From Chiua virens (Eukaryota > Basidiomycota > Agaricomycetes > Boletales > Boletaceae), in assembly GCA_019787685.1 (NCBI GenBank), contig JAHNUO010000007.1, forward strand, positions 930,001 through 994,000: a stretch of 64,000 nucleotides of DNA, written 5' to 3'. The notes below the pieces were generated by a model that saw only the letters and a list, made by a program, of their open reading frames with translations, had not been told where the DNA came from and did not search any database. Positions 48,715-60,882 of this stretch are shown here, piece by piece. The position numbers were made by a program, and so were the translations under genes. Within the stretch, counting starts at the first letter, position 1. Every line of letters begins with the position of its first letter.

Positions 48715-48790
48715 TCTGCTTGGCAATGGATTCGCCATGTTTCACATGGATACGCGCCCCTGAATCGGTGTTTGTCTATGGTTTTCCTTC
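48715..48790. repeat. Degenerate duplicated segment, copy B
   Basis: Partner of 47750-47825, about 960 bp downstream in the same orientation. Identity is clear only in the central block. Confidence 0.45.
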
Positions 48791-51453
48791 AAGTTCCCAC
48801 CGGGCTTTATTATTCAATTGATTGGGTATTCTCAGCTCTCTCAGGCTGATGGGGTCTTCTTCTATTTCCTGCCGGGAAATATTCAACGTGAGCGTGATTG
48901 GCGGATTTCCCAGAGCTGCAGCTGCAGATAAATTGCATAAATATAATTCGAGAGCGTGTCCCGAGATCACCGGAAAGTGGTACTTGTCTTATTCCTTGAA
49001 TCGGAGTGAACGATGCCACGGAGTGATTTTTTAGACTGGACAGGAAGGTCGAGGCTAATAGGTAACCTCATCCACTGCCAGTGATACGGTTTATCAAACA
49101 AAATTACCGGACCGAAGAGTTGGACACCTAATGAGTATTTCATCCTCTGGCGATTTATCAAATGCATTTTATCACCTGGTCCTGGACAGTGATGGTGACG
49201 AACCACGGTGGTTGAAAATGGTGGGAAGGAGCAGATATCATTGACAGCTCGAAAGAAATTCGAGGAGCACTGTCATCTGTCTCCTACCACGCCTGTCCAA
49301 TGAGCTGTCGGCTCGCGCCAGTACTTCCTCCGTCCAAAGCTCCCCCGAAACGGAACACCCCATGTGAGGATACAGCCCATTCGAGTCACCCCTCAAAAAT
49401 TCCAAGTCGAGCTTTCAGCAGCCTGTCTCCTCGCAGATGAAGCTCAAGAAGCACTTTTGTAGGACTGACGGAACCTTCAATGTCATCGTTCAGCATAAGG
49501 AAAACAACTCTCCGCGACCATTGACCAGAACCCAGGACTCAGTGATGGATGGTGAAGGCTGCCTGATTAAAAGGATAATCGACATGCTGGCAGCTGGGAA
49601 TCTTCGGTGAATATTCCAGAATAATCTGCAGCTTGCTCCAACTACATATGTCTGTCACCGAGAGTTCCTGGGACTGAGGGTTAGTGGTTGAGTCGCACGT
49701 CACCGTATGACGTACGTGTGGAGCACACGCTGACAAGGCGTCAGATCATGACGACGAACGACTAGAACGCAGTCCGAGGTAGGCAGTAGTATGCGCAGTG
49801 CACCGGCGGTGTACTCCACGCCTGCCACCGTCGCTGTCAAATGACAAGACAGTCATTTCAGCACCAAAAACATCTGCCGCACGTCGGCGCAAGATGGTTC
49901 GGTCAATCCATCAACAATCATTTTAAAATTGCCTATTTTGAGGCGTTAGCCAGCGCGTTACGCCTGCCAACTATGTAAGCGATATCGCGATAAGGTTCCA
50001 TATCCTGGTTTTAGACGACAAAAGGAGACGTCGGCGACACCCAGAATGAACATGTCGCTGTGGCCGGTCTATTCGGCGACAGGTACCTTGGTGAAGTGAT
50101 ACGAAAATAAAATTGTGGCCTGAAACGAGGGTGAAGAGTACCACATCGACGGTCATAATCCGCAGCGCCTACTAGGGCGCTGTCGGTCTGTACGAGAGTG
50201 TGATGGCACAAACCAAGGTAAGGGTAATATGATCCGGTGAATAAATACAAGGACCGACCCGGAGGTGAGCTGGCCCGGTTTGGAGACATGCGGCCTCGTT
50301 ATTACCTTAACAGAAAAAAGCTGCGGAAAGATACGAGAGAAAAATAGACGCCTTGGCAGCGCACTATGAACGGCTGAATCAGCGGCCGGAGCCGTGGGCT
50401 CCAAGGTTGTCCATGGACGTATCCACCCTCAGGGGATGCACATTCAATGGGATAGCCACTGGACAAAGCGCGGAAATCGCATGCAGCGAAGACACGCGGA
50501 GACAGGGTTGCAATGGAGTGGTGTTCAAGTTGGAATGAACTCGCGGGAGACGGTTTCTGTTTAAAGGCAGGATGCCGTGACTCATTGACACGAGGTTACG
50601 AACCTAAGCTTCACGCGGAAGACTCCGGAGCAGGTAGGTTGTGTCCGCCGATTCTTGTCGGAGCCAATGCTCCTACATGGACGACAAGGACAATGTGGGG
50701 TACCTGGAATGAATTTCAGTTGTCAGGGAAAAATAGAAGCATAACACCACTGTGTTATTTTCCAATGCTTGCACATGGTGATGTTGTTGTTACTAATTCA
50801 CGACACATTAAGGAATGAATGGAGATGTGGATGATGCATCGCATATAGTAGCAGGATTTTGGGCGACCCTGATCGCTCACGCGCGTGGAGATGCGGCATA
50901 GCACATGCGCTGTTTCCGTAAAAGAGGATCGAGAAGAGGATGGTGGAACGGGCAAAAGCATACGGCATCCGCAATAACACCGGGATGGATTGTTGACAGC
51001 ATGGACAGTCGCTGAGCAATATTGTGGAATGAGACGCTGAGAGGGGATGAATAGGCGGTGCTGAAGAAGCGCACAGGAACAAAAACAAACCTGTTCGGTG
51101 GAAATGATCGAGATGGACAAAACGGGGCAAAGAATGTTCCAGTTTGAGCGAATTGGGACACAAAGCGGGCTGGCAAGTTCCTGATGGTTCCCAAGCCACC
51201 AAGCCAACCGAACAGCACAGTGGCAGTCCTCAGATCTATTGGATGAATAAGCCATGGGGTATGGAATAATAAGTAGTAATAAGCCTTCAAAGCAAGCTGT
51301 GAGATGATCCAGTTCCGATATAGTTATGGCATCAACGAGGTTGTTTGTGGATGCTTATCCACGTGCCGTAAGCCTACACAACAACCGTAAGACCTTTAAA
51401 CACGACCCCTTCCGTCCTTTTCGTGTTTAATCCCCCCCCTCACCGCAACTACC

Positions 51454-52203
51454 ATGTCTGTCCTGCTCCCGTCGAACAATCCCCCCTTCAACCCCTACAA
51501 ACGACAGCGTCGCACCGCTACCGCCGTCCTCGCTGGCGATTTCGATATTCGGCCCGCCAGAGATGTCCTCACAAGCCTCCTCAACGGCGTCGGTCCCTAC
51601 AAGGAGGTGGAGAAGGACGAGGCTGTGCGTAGGAGCAAGAAGCGCGATAGAAGGGAGCGCGAAAGGGAGAAGAAAAAGAAGGCTGCCGCAAAATCCATCG
51701 ACAAGAAGCCCGTGGAGCATACAATCAGATCCACACCTACCCTCTCCGCACCGCCAGCGCCGACCCAGTCCGTCAGCGCCCCTGTCATACAACCTTCCTC
51801 TTTTTGGCGTGCTAGGGGAACGAGTCATCGCCCCACAATACACATTGCCACGATGCAACGATCAGTATCTGTCACCCCTCCCCCTATGGCTTCCTCCCCA
51901 AGATCTACCCCCGGCCCGTCCGACTGGTCAACAACGTCCCGAACATCCTCTAAGCGTCCCCGTACCCCCGACGACGACTTGCACGCCATAGAACCCGCAG
52001 TCGCTACGTCGCCGCCGCCAGCACCACTGCACAGGAAGAAGAGAGTTGCTGTGAAAAAGGGTTGGAAGGGTTGGGTCGAGGGCTCCCCACCCCCGTCTGA
52101 GAAGTTGATCAACTTGGATGCTGTACCCATGCTACAAGAAAGGCGCACTCGCAGCGGTAAAAGTTTCGACGCTATCGGGGTAGGTAAGGACAGTTGGGTG
52201 TGA
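51454..52203 (+). CDS. Basic, low-complexity hypothetical protein, probably nuclear
   Basis: Single-exon, 249 residues, ATG 51454 (MSVLLPSNNPPFNPYKRQRR), stop TGA 52201-52203. Not recognised. Visible features are a strongly basic cluster with alternating Arg/Glu then Lys (RRSKKRDRREREREKKKKAA) that can act as a nuclear localisation signal or short charged helix, a Ser/Pro/Thr-rich middle, and a compact C-terminal block (VAVKKGWKGWVEG, KLINLDAVPML, RRTRSGKSFDAIG) that looks conserved rather than random. A polypyrimidine promoter stretch lies just upstream. No breaks. Codon use matches the neighbouring housekeeping genes, which supports real coding. Confidence 0.75.
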   Translation: MSVLLPSNNPPFNPYKRQRRTATAVLAGDFDIRPARDVLTSLLNGVGPYKEVEKDEAVRRSKKRDRREREREKKKKAAAKSIDKKPVEHTIRSTPTLSAPPAPTQSVSAPVIQPSSFWRARGTSHRPTIHIATMQRSVSVTPPPMASSPRSTPGPSDWSTTSRTSSKRPRTPDDDLHAIEPAVATSPPPAPLHRKKRVAVKKGWKGWVEGSPPPSEKLINLDAVPMLQERRTRSGKSFDAIGVGKDSWV

Positions 52204-53113
52204 CCTGTAAGTGATCCTAACCTCTCGGTGTATCGGTAGAAAATGCTTGTTGATCCAAAGCTATCCACAGACCTCTGTGAATCCTCTCAATTTTCACCAT
52301 CTCATTTCGCGCCCCTGGCCATGCTTGATCAACAAAAAATGTTTCATGTCATTTCGATAACCACCTCGCTCCCTCTAGCTGTCCTGCCTCCTGTACAACA
52401 TGCACTGCATCTCGGATCATCACACCTGCCACACCACCACCCATATCTTACTCGTCATTTCGCTTGGCTTGGTTTCGTATGTTTCTTTATTAGCGTCACT
52501 GTAGGCTGCACTTTTACTTACCGACTCTGTTGCCACAAGTATCCCCGGCCCATCACAATGATATATCTCGTTCGGTATAGACCATCTGTTCTCTATTGGA
52601 ATACTATGATCCCCGTCTCCCTCAGTTGTATGCATGCAGTGTGAATCGGTCACCGTCTTTGCCGGACAATTAGTAAACTGTGGTATCAGTTGGATAAATT
52701 ATCTGGCGCTACGATTATATATCGAGTGCCCGCCACTCTGACGGAGTCTACCCGATTTTGAGTTCTCGCATGCTGACTTGTATGTAATGAGCGTAACCGG
52801 CCAATGGATGCAATAATATTAGACTTGCGAAACACAAACAAACTGTGCCTTCTCTACTTCGCAAGTTCCATTATTGTCCGGCTCAACTTAAATTCACTGC
52901 CTTTTGACCTCTTGAAACACATTATTATCGCTCTCTTTCATCCTAGCTCGGTTTATCTGACACAAAGCTGAGAATTCCATCAATTCAAACGGAACTTGCC
53001 CTCGGCAACTGCCCGTTTTGCACTGGTTCGATTGTTCCTCTTTTACTCTATCCGTAGACTTATGTGCTGCGTATTCCCTTCTCAGGAAATTTGAGGCACC
53101 ATTTTCCCCCGCC
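52204..53113. other. Intergenic region
   Basis: About 0.9 kb; no supported gene. It contains the promoter of the Mtg1 gene. The open frame at 52243-52644 has no recognisable features. Confidence 0.45.
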
Positions 53114-55016
53114 ATGTTGTCTGTCATTCCTTTCCCTCCCCTGCCAACTCCGCCATCATGGTTTCCGGGTCATATGAACCGATTTACAAAACAGCTGCCT
53201 GCGCTCTTATCGCGCACCGATGTCGTACTCGAGCTTAGAGATGCTCGACTCCCGCTCACCAGCATCAACCATAACCTCGAGAGTGAGTTCAAGAATGCTT
53301 GTTTCTTTCGTTGTTTGGTTTGCCTCCAATCGGATGCTGTTAGGGCAATTTTAAAGAGTTGACATTTTATCATGTGTTCAATCCTATCCTCTCACGCGGT
53401 TTCATCCAACATTGGCTTGCATCACCTTTGTGGGCAGTATGCGGATTCTCGAAGCTTTGAAATCCGAGAATTTATTTTCAGAAGCCCCCTAGACTATCAC
53501 GTTTTTGGGGTGGTGGTTATCATGACTAACCGCTCTGCAGGAGCGATAAGGAAGTGGAGAGCGGAGCGGGGTCGAGATCCTTCCATGATAACGGCAGCAT
53601 CAGCTAGCTCCACACCGCCTACCACACCAGGGTACGGGGGTAGGCTATGTGAACGGATCGTCGTTTTAAACAAACATGACTTGGTCTCTGGGTGGGGCGT
53701 GGAGGTATGTCCCGTTTACTTCCGCTGATCTTTTGGGACTGATAGTAAAAAGCCGTTCCGAAAAGCCATGGTGGCTCGTTTTCCAGATCAGATCGTCCAT
53801 TTTGCATCATGCAATAAACCTCGGGATATCAAAACGCTGAGCGAGTTGCTCGTGAGTACGTTACCTTCTCCAGTCTACCTTACCCCACGCGAATAGTGTT
53901 AAACTTTCGCGCTTAAAAAATTATTTGTGCCTAGACGTAGCCAAGACCAACCCGCACGCAACAGAAATGAACGTGCTCGTTGTTGGCATGCCAAATGTTG
54001 GGAAATCCACGCTGCTCAACTCTCTCCGTAGTTTTGGGATTTCCGGTCGTACGTTGCGTCGTCCCTGTTGTTTCCATACTTCGCGACAACCTGCCATCTT
54101 GACTGGCGCTATTTTCAGGGACCGCCAAGGCGTTGCAAACGTCTGCACAACCCGGCCATACGCGCACCTTATCAACGCGGTTAAAGATTTCGGAAAATCC
54201 TTTGATCTATTCCTATGACTCTCCCGGAGTCATGCTTCCCTTTCTTGGGCGAGGAGAACAAGGTGCCGAACGGGGTGTCAAGCTCGCACTAATAGGTAAG
54301 TGCGACGGCCCACCAATTATTCGGTCCGACAAATTTAAACATGATATGATTTAGCCGGTATCAAGGAAAGCTTATACGACACCGAGGCACTTGTCGACTA
54401 TCTGCTGTATAGACTGAATATACTCGATCCATTCTGTGAGTATCGTTCGTCACGAATTATCTTTTGTGATTTTTCTTTTCGACACTGACGCGTGGTCTTC
54501 CCATCCCTTTACTCAGCACCGGCGTATCTCAAAGTCCTTCCGGAAGGCTCGGAGCCAACCACCGACGTGTACGTATTTCTGGAACGGCTGGCCACGCGAC
54601 TAAGCATGCGAATTCGAGGTGGTGGCGTAGACACCGCTCGTGCAGCAAAATGGTTCGTCGAATGGTGGCGGCGGGAAGGCAGTTTGATTTCCGCTTCGGC
54701 GCCATGGTCAATCGAAAGAACTATTTCGCGCGTCTCGCTGAATCATTCCCCAGGCGATTCAGTCGAGGGGCCCATGCCTATCCGCCGCGGTTGGGGTTTT
54801 GACTTTGAATGGACCGTTGATGTAGTGTCTGCAAGGAAGGAGGACGTGGAGGGAAAGATGGGCGCGTGCATCGACGAGTATATGAGGATGGCGGAGGCAC
54901 AGGAAGAGATGGGCGGAGATGTGAGTCAGACGCAGGAAAAGAAGCGGGCATGGGAGGAGAAGCTGGCTAAACGCGCTGCGAAGAGCAGGACACGCGTATC
55001 ACGCAAGAGTGGGTGA
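53114..55016 (+). CDS. mtg1: Mitochondrial ribosome-associated GTPase 1 (Mtg1)
   Basis: Circularly permuted GTPase needed for mitochondrial large-subunit assembly. ATG 53114 (MLSVIPFPPLPTPPSWFPGH) leads to the family start WFPGHMNRFTKQLPALLSRT and ELRDARLPLTSINHNLE. As in YlqF/YawG relatives the G4 motif (VVLNKHDLV) precedes G1 (GMPNVGKSTLLNSL); G3 is DSPGVMLP. Further exons give QPGHTRTLSTRL, GIKESLYDTEALVDYLLYRL, LERLATRLSMRIRGGGVD and TARAAKWFVEWWRREG. The C-terminal tail is Glu/Lys-rich, stop TGA 55014-55016. The exon joins I checked (for example GRT across the intron after 54050) are in frame. The presequence is short and not strongly basic. Confidence 0.92.
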
Positions 55017-57148
55017 GAGTGGGATAGGCTTAGGGAGGACCCGCTGGCATAGATTCGCGCGTGGGATTTGGACGTCTGGGTATGTTGCATGTGATTTTTT
55101 TTAAAAGACGAGAAGGACGATTTCTCCCTCCTCTCCCTCCCTCCTCTTCCTCTTCCCTTTCTCTCTCTCTTTGCGCTCTTGCTCTGTTTGACGGGTAGAA
55201 TCAATGGTCTGATAGACCGTCCTTGGTGGGTGGCATTGAAACCAAGCGCTGACGAATTATTTTTCGTTTGCAATGTTACCAGGAACGTCGAAACGCTGTG
55301 TCAGGGGACCAGGGGGAAAGATCGCTGTCCCTACTAAGGTCCTAAGACTGTCCGAAACCCCCATAAGGCCCATTATGGGAAGCCTCTTCCCCCTGATATT
55401 TTCTCCGTTTTTTTTCCTGGTTCCCTTTGCCCGTTTCTCCTGACACATAGGGGTTGTCAATCTGATGGTCATTTCCAGATGCACCATTTGACACATCACG
55501 CTGTAGATGAGATCTTGGGTATTTCGTTTCAATGCGAAGTCCAATGCACGGACATCCCTGAGCCAGCAGAAATCCTCGTGTCTGCCAAGTGTTCATATAT
55601 TTTCTTCTCGTCTAAACTTTACCAGAGTGCGTCGAACCTTGTTTTTGACTTCACATCACAAACAACGGCGAGTGACGACACTGGTACGTACACTCGGTGA
55701 GTATACATGAGAAACACGACCTCACCGGATGCCCATGTACAGGCCGGAGTGAAACGCTTGACGTGGCCGAATGGAATGGGACTTGGTTCTCATGTCACAA
55801 CCAGGGTCGGACCGGGATGTGATTGTCAACGCGACTCCGTTCGTGTGACATGGTCATCGTTGTGGCTCATATGTGCTTGTTCCTTCACAGGATACGGCGG
55901 ACGAGAGATTCGATGTCAGTGTCTTGCCTTACAGGCGGGTCAATTATTTTTTCCCTCTTTCCCACTGCTGCCAATGATGTCTCGACCTGGATATGCTTAT
56001 GGACGCCCCAAATTGGTCGGTGGATCTTGAGACTGGATATATGCTCAAGCGGCGCAAGCAAAAATCCAGGATCATCACGGACGAATCCACGTCAAGGTGC
56101 CCCAGACCTTGTTCGTAAATCAATTAATCGACTATGTGTATAGATCGTCTCGACGATGCCGCTGCCAGGATACTCTACACCAAGATCGCTTGTTACTCAG
56201 GCCGTGTTGATCTGCCATGGCTTGTACCGTTGGAATGAACACGGTCTCCTTTGAGGGATTTGAGGGATTTGAAATGACATGACCCGCGTTCGGTAGTGCG
56301 TGTTCCACCGAGGTTCAAGTCGCCGAGAAAGCTTGTTTTTGAACGATGTGGTCTTCCGATGGCTGATATCCTCAAGACGATAACTGATGGTTGCTCCATG
56401 CACATATTTGGCGCTGTCCGGGAGTCGAGGAGGGTTCAATTCTCCCCTCGTGCGCTCCCGGTTGGTACTTCAATTCCAGTAATGTCAATGGTAAGCTGAC
56501 ATGCGCTTCTTAAGGGATTTTTATCTCGCACATTATATGTACAGGATGTCCTTTTGCTCTAGTGTAGACAATCGAGTTTTTAGTGATCGGAAGTCGTCCC
56601 GATGCTCGAGTCACTCCTGGCGTATCATTCGTGGTACGTCCAACTTGTCCTTTGCTCTGGTGCAACTGCGACTTATGATTCAGACGTTTGGCCTGTTGGG
56701 TCGATACAGTTACTCGATCGATCGAACCGTAGCCGACTAAACACAATTTCCATGGCCCATGGGCCGAAATCGAGGCGAGGAGTAAGCGTACCATACGCCC
56801 TGGTCAACGGCATTCCAGCATACATAGACCCTGTCGCCTCGCTTAGCAATGCACCGAATTTTGTGCTGGCGCGATCGAACGAACCGAACCGAAAAACTTT
56901 ACCGATTTTCCATACGTCATCGCAAGGTCACTTCAGGGTTGTGATGATACTTAGCGCGATGCATACACGCGCGCACGCCGATCGATCGGTTCAGAGCTGA
57001 GGAAGAATCCAGTTCCTTTGCCTCTCCGCGTCTTCAAGTCTCCGACTGGGAATGTTTTTCAGGTGAGCCGTGTGGCATGGAAAAAGCCGGGGAACGAGCC
57101 AAAGCCCGTTGTCACACTACCAGAAAACAAGAAAACATAAAACGAACG
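55017..57148. other. Region without an assignable gene; possible plus-strand exons at 55.5-56.3 kb
   Basis: A plus-strand frame at 55479-55700 (CEVQCTDIPEPAEILVSAKC...) ends at a GTACGT donor and could continue after CATGTACAG and CCTTCACAG acceptors (DTADERFDVSVLPYR). This gives something like a secreted or extracellular-domain protein, but I could not hold one frame throughout and do not recognise the family. The rest to 57148 shows nothing firm. Confidence 0.3.
55123..55176 (+). repeat. Polypyrimidine (CT-rich) tract
   Basis: Nearly pure C/T run of about 50 nt just downstream of the Mtg1 stop, in its probable 3' UTR or terminator region. Confidence 0.8.
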
Positions 57149-57247
57149 GGGCATTGTTGCCAGGAATCGAACCCAGGCCACTTGCAGTTTTCCTCGCATT
57201 CGAACGAACCGCCCAAAGCAAGTATTGTACCTCTAGACTGCAAGGCC
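57149..57247 (-). tRNA. tRNA-Pro (TGG)-like, intron-containing, imperfect acceptor stem
   Basis: Minus strand. D arm GTCTAGAGGTA (box A), anticodon stem CTTGC/GCAAG with loop TTTGGG...T (anticodon TGG) interrupted after position 37 by a ~25 nt insert, as tRNA introns are, then T arm CTGGG-TTCGATT-CCTGG (box B). Both pol III promoter boxes and the anticodon arm are good. The acceptor stem is not: GGCCTTG faces CAACAAT, with only the last three pairs sound. An extra CAA triplet before TGCC would explain it, so it is either a pseudogene or a sequence with a small insertion. Confidence 0.5.
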
Positions 57248-58331
57248 GACGAGGGGTGGGTGTCACGATCGCCGTCCGTCAGGATCGTATCGATAAATAT
57301 CTTGCGGTGATCTATCTACGCAACCTTGATTCTGGGACTGGAAATGAAGTTAGTGGATGAGCAGCAAAATATTGTCCTGGTCGCCGCTGCTAGAAGATTC
57401 CTTTGAAGACACTATCACGTAACCAGCACGTTGGGACTCTGTTTCGCCGGTAAACATGCCTAGTCCTTATCACTGTGACGTATCGGCTGAATCGGTCACC
57501 GTCCAGGACCGATTCCGACACCAAATCTGCAGTTGATTAATGGTCCTCTGAAACATACACGCCTTGTCACGCGCATGTACATATCATAGCACCCTCTTCA
57601 TGCGACGTCGAACGACGTACTTGTGGGAGATATTCCATGAGAGGTGTCAGATGAGCTCAGATGAGATACAAAGGCGAGTGTCCATTCAGTTCCCAGTGAC
57701 GCAACCGCTGTACTGTATGTCATCTAGATCATCTGCTTTCCCTCAGGCTTTGTCCTACCGCCAAGACAATGCCAAATGATCGATACACTTGACCTCCGTC
57801 TTAAGAATTAGCACGACAACGTTGACAAGCATACTGTGATACTAATAGGGTTTGCTCTCTTCTTTTCCTGCGTTGCTTTTGGCTCCCTCTAGTCTTATAC
57901 ACGACCTCACCAGAATTTGGAAAGCAAGCGCAGTGATTCGGACAGGATTTGGCAGGTCCATGCCATGCCCTCTGCCAGGTATGCTTGTTATCTTTCCATG
58001 AGACATTTGCCCATGTCCTCTTCTTTGGGTGACTTTGTCGACTGTCAATCTCTTGAATTAATTGTTGGATATATTCCCGAGCTCACCCTTCTGTGTTCTT
58101 CAAACGTTCTATGCGTGAAAAAGGCAGACTTCTATCCCCCACTGACTTGACGTGTCCCCTGAGTACATGGACGACAGAGTATTCCAGGTCCCGGAGTTAT
58201 AGTATTCATTCCTTGCGTTTGAACAGTTCTCAATGTACCGTTCCTAGCGCCAGAAACCTGACCCTCTGAAAATGGTAGATAGATCCAATAAAGATCGTGC
58301 AAAAGTCCTGCATGATAGTACCATAACCTGC
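57248..58331. other. Intergenic region
   Basis: About 1.1 kb between the tRNA-like element and the 3' end of Sec20. No supported gene. Confidence 0.45.
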
Positions 58332-59632
58332 CTATAACTCAACATGAGCTGGATCAGAGTTCAAAGTGCTTTCTGAGCCAACAGCCGTCATGGACTCTGA
58401 AGCGACGCCCAACGACAACGCGGATTCTGCAACCTGCGAAACATCTGTTTGCAATGAGGCAGTGACTGTCAGTACAGAAGCAAGCGTCGACGGCGTGGTT
58501 GTCGCCGCAACCACAATGCTCGTCATCGAAGCCCCGGTGCCCACGCCCGTCACCACTCTCGTCAACACTTCCCCTGTGGCTCCCCCACCAGAACCAGGAA
58601 TGCCAGGTACAAATTTTGTCCACCAAAATGCGATCCTCAATCCCCTGTCCAGTATCCGCTGCTTCAACACGAATAAAACGACGAGCACGAAGAAGATGAG
58701 GGCCGAGATGATAAGCACGCGGTCAAGCCAGTCCGTTTGTTCAAGGGCGGTCACTAATTGTTTCGAGGTACCCATGATGAGATTGAGTGTATCGTGTGCT
58801 TGCGAGGCCGACTGGAGATTTGCGGTAGAGGATTCTGTGGGACGAGGCGTTGGCTTAGGCGAGCAGGAGGGAAGGCAAGGCAAGGAAGTCCACGAACCTA
58901 GGAGCTGAGTAGAGAGGACACTCTGTTCGAGCTCCTTTTGCATAAGGCCTATTGTCCGTTGCAAAGCCTCCGTAACATTGTTGTTGGCCTTCATAAGTGC
59001 ATCTTCTCTAAAATGCAGAAACCCATCGTCATTGTTAGTCGTATGACAAATCCTACTATGAGGGTTTGAAAACACGGACGTGGATTTCTCATTTAATGAC
59101 GTGGCTTGTTCGCGAATGGAGGGTGAACGAAGAAGTTCTTCACGCCGCGATCTGCTTTGAGCATCTATTGCACGTTTTGAAGTGAGCACGGCTGCGCGCG
59201 AGTCTTTGCGTAACCTGCAGGGGTTAGTCCTAGACGTGAAACGGCGACAATAGACATACCTTTCAAGCGCCTTCAGAAATTCATCCACCCTTGCTCTGAG
59301 TACTGTGCGTGCCCTTTCGCTCCGTTGGTCATCTACGAGGACGTCCAACTCCTATAATGACACCACAACCAAGCACCAATCCAACCCCAAACGTCAGTTG
59401 TCACTCAACGACCGTCGTAACCTCTAGAGTCCAGACCGCTTACTTCAACCTGCTTGGCCATTTGTTCAATGTCCTCTCTGACTTCGGCAGCCCATGCTTG
59501 TTGCGTGGCAAGTGGTCCTGTGCATGCTTGAAGCCGTGGAATTTGAAACGTTGTCAGGTCATTTTGGCGCCGCTCTACTGCCTCAAGCAGAGCTTGTGCA
59601 TCGGTATCGAATGTGGTAGGGATTGGAGCCAT
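58332..59632 (-). CDS. SEC20: Sec20/BNIP1-family Qb-SNARE
   Basis: ER t-SNARE that receives retrograde Golgi-to-ER vesicles. ATG 59632 (MAPIPTTFDTDAQALLEAVE) gives the N-terminal helical part (IEQMAKQVE); after an intron come ELDVLVDDQRSERARTVLRA and VDEFLKALER, then KDSRAAVLTSKRAIDAQSRS. The SNARE domain spans EDALMKANNNVTEALQRTIG, LMQKELEQSVLSTQLL and HDTLNLIMGTSKQLVTALEQ. The single TM anchor is DRVLIISALIFFVLVVLFVL, followed by KQRILDRGLRIAFWWTKFVP. The lumenal tail is unusually long (about 90 residues, Thr/Ser/Val-rich) and ends in HVEL, an HDEL-like retrieval signal. The stop is 58332-58334. The introns fit GT-AG and frame, with one placement (near 59060) uncertain. Confidence 0.9.
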
Positions 59633-60882
59633 ATCGCTGGAGGTAGCATACACGTTTGCTGGCAAACTCAGGTTGATCACGCGCACGTTTCAGCCTGGCG
59701 TTACATACATGCATGATACGGTATGCGTGGAAAATTAGTAATTTTTCCATCTAAACTACTTGTACCTGAACCACGAGCTCTACCTATCTCAGAATTTCGC
59801 AGCGCAGCTACTTAGTCAATTGAGGTGCCTCCGCCCCTGGGAGTGTTGCACAGGAAAAGTGGGCACAAGTTCACTCACACAGAAATCTGACATACTAGAA
59901 GCACTATATTATACTATAGCAAAGAAAATGCAAGTGGTAGCTCAATCCCGGGCCTATTTGGAAACGGGAGCTGCTCGGCTTCCGACGGGTTAGTAAGGCG
60001 CTGACGGTATAGGACGGATCACTGAGCATACAGTATCGACCTGTGCATCTCTGCCATCGTTAGTGCAAGTACCCCAACCAACTAACGCGAGATTGTGAGT
60101 GACACATACCAGTGAGCGAATTTGGACATGTGACTGACATACTACTCCCGTGCCAGGGACCAGGTGGATCTCAACGATCGCGTATTTTGTTTATTTTCCT
60201 TTTTATAGGGTAAGTTTCACCATTCAAGAACTTTCCCGGGTGATATGATGTGGGTCATCACCAGCGATTTTCTACTTGATTTTCTTCGCGACTTGATGGG
60301 TTTTCGAGCGCGCGCGACGCCTTTAGCAGTGCGGAAAACAATACTAAGCGTTGCATAAAATCATAAAATAAAGTCCAAAAGAGACGTGAAAATTTGTGAC
60401 CACTTGCAGGTCTATGAAATTGAAGTACTGATAGAGTCACTCGGCTAGCTCACTTGAAACCCAGGTGAGCAAGCATGGTAAACTATTTCTAATTTTGATC
60501 CTATATCTACTTAGGTTCCGTAGCAAATATGGTCGACTGCATTGCATTAGGCCCGACGTTAACGTGGCACCGAGCCTAAGCCGCCGATGCTGTCGGTTTT
60601 ACTTCGTGGCTGTCTTTAGACGATCGAATTAGGTGACGTGGTGCAGGAGAAACCGAGATTCCTGAAAACCTCCGGTGTTAAGTATTCATCGCACCATCTG
60701 CCGTGTATCTGGGACCGGTTTCAGTGGTTCCCAGATACCATCGTATCGCTCAAAAAGAGAAATGAGGATCCTTTTTGGTGGCATTCTGTGATCCCCATTT
60801 TTGCGTAACATCAGCGCACTCAGAAATAGGGATCCAGTCACGCAATTCCATCGATCCCTCCGCGTTCGTCTTCCCATACAGT
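59633..60882. other. Intergenic region between Sec20 and P450 genes
   Basis: 1.25 kb between divergent genes, so it holds both promoters. No coding exon was supported. Confidence 0.5.

Larger units (their letters stand above)
45414..51453. other. Gene-poor 6 kb with duplicated degenerate segments
   Basis: No complete gene can be supported. Open frames exist (for example minus 47381-48047 with MSSDSEATWVAIIGLMGEVL, minus 48776-48970, plus 50353-50818, minus 50755-51290) but none links into a recognisable protein. Two pairs of similar segments (see separate entries) suggest an old local duplication or decayed mobile elements. I saw no reverse transcriptase, integrase or transposase signature. 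Confidence 0.45.

Noticed and set aside
57215..57250. tRNA-Cys (GCA) on the plus strand
   Set aside because: The CTGCAAG loop is present but no stem pairs around it; the minus-strand tRNA-Pro reading explains the sequence better.
58366..58908. 180-codon plus-strand frame
   Set aside because: Antisense to Sec20; the minus strand has the SNARE and TM signatures.
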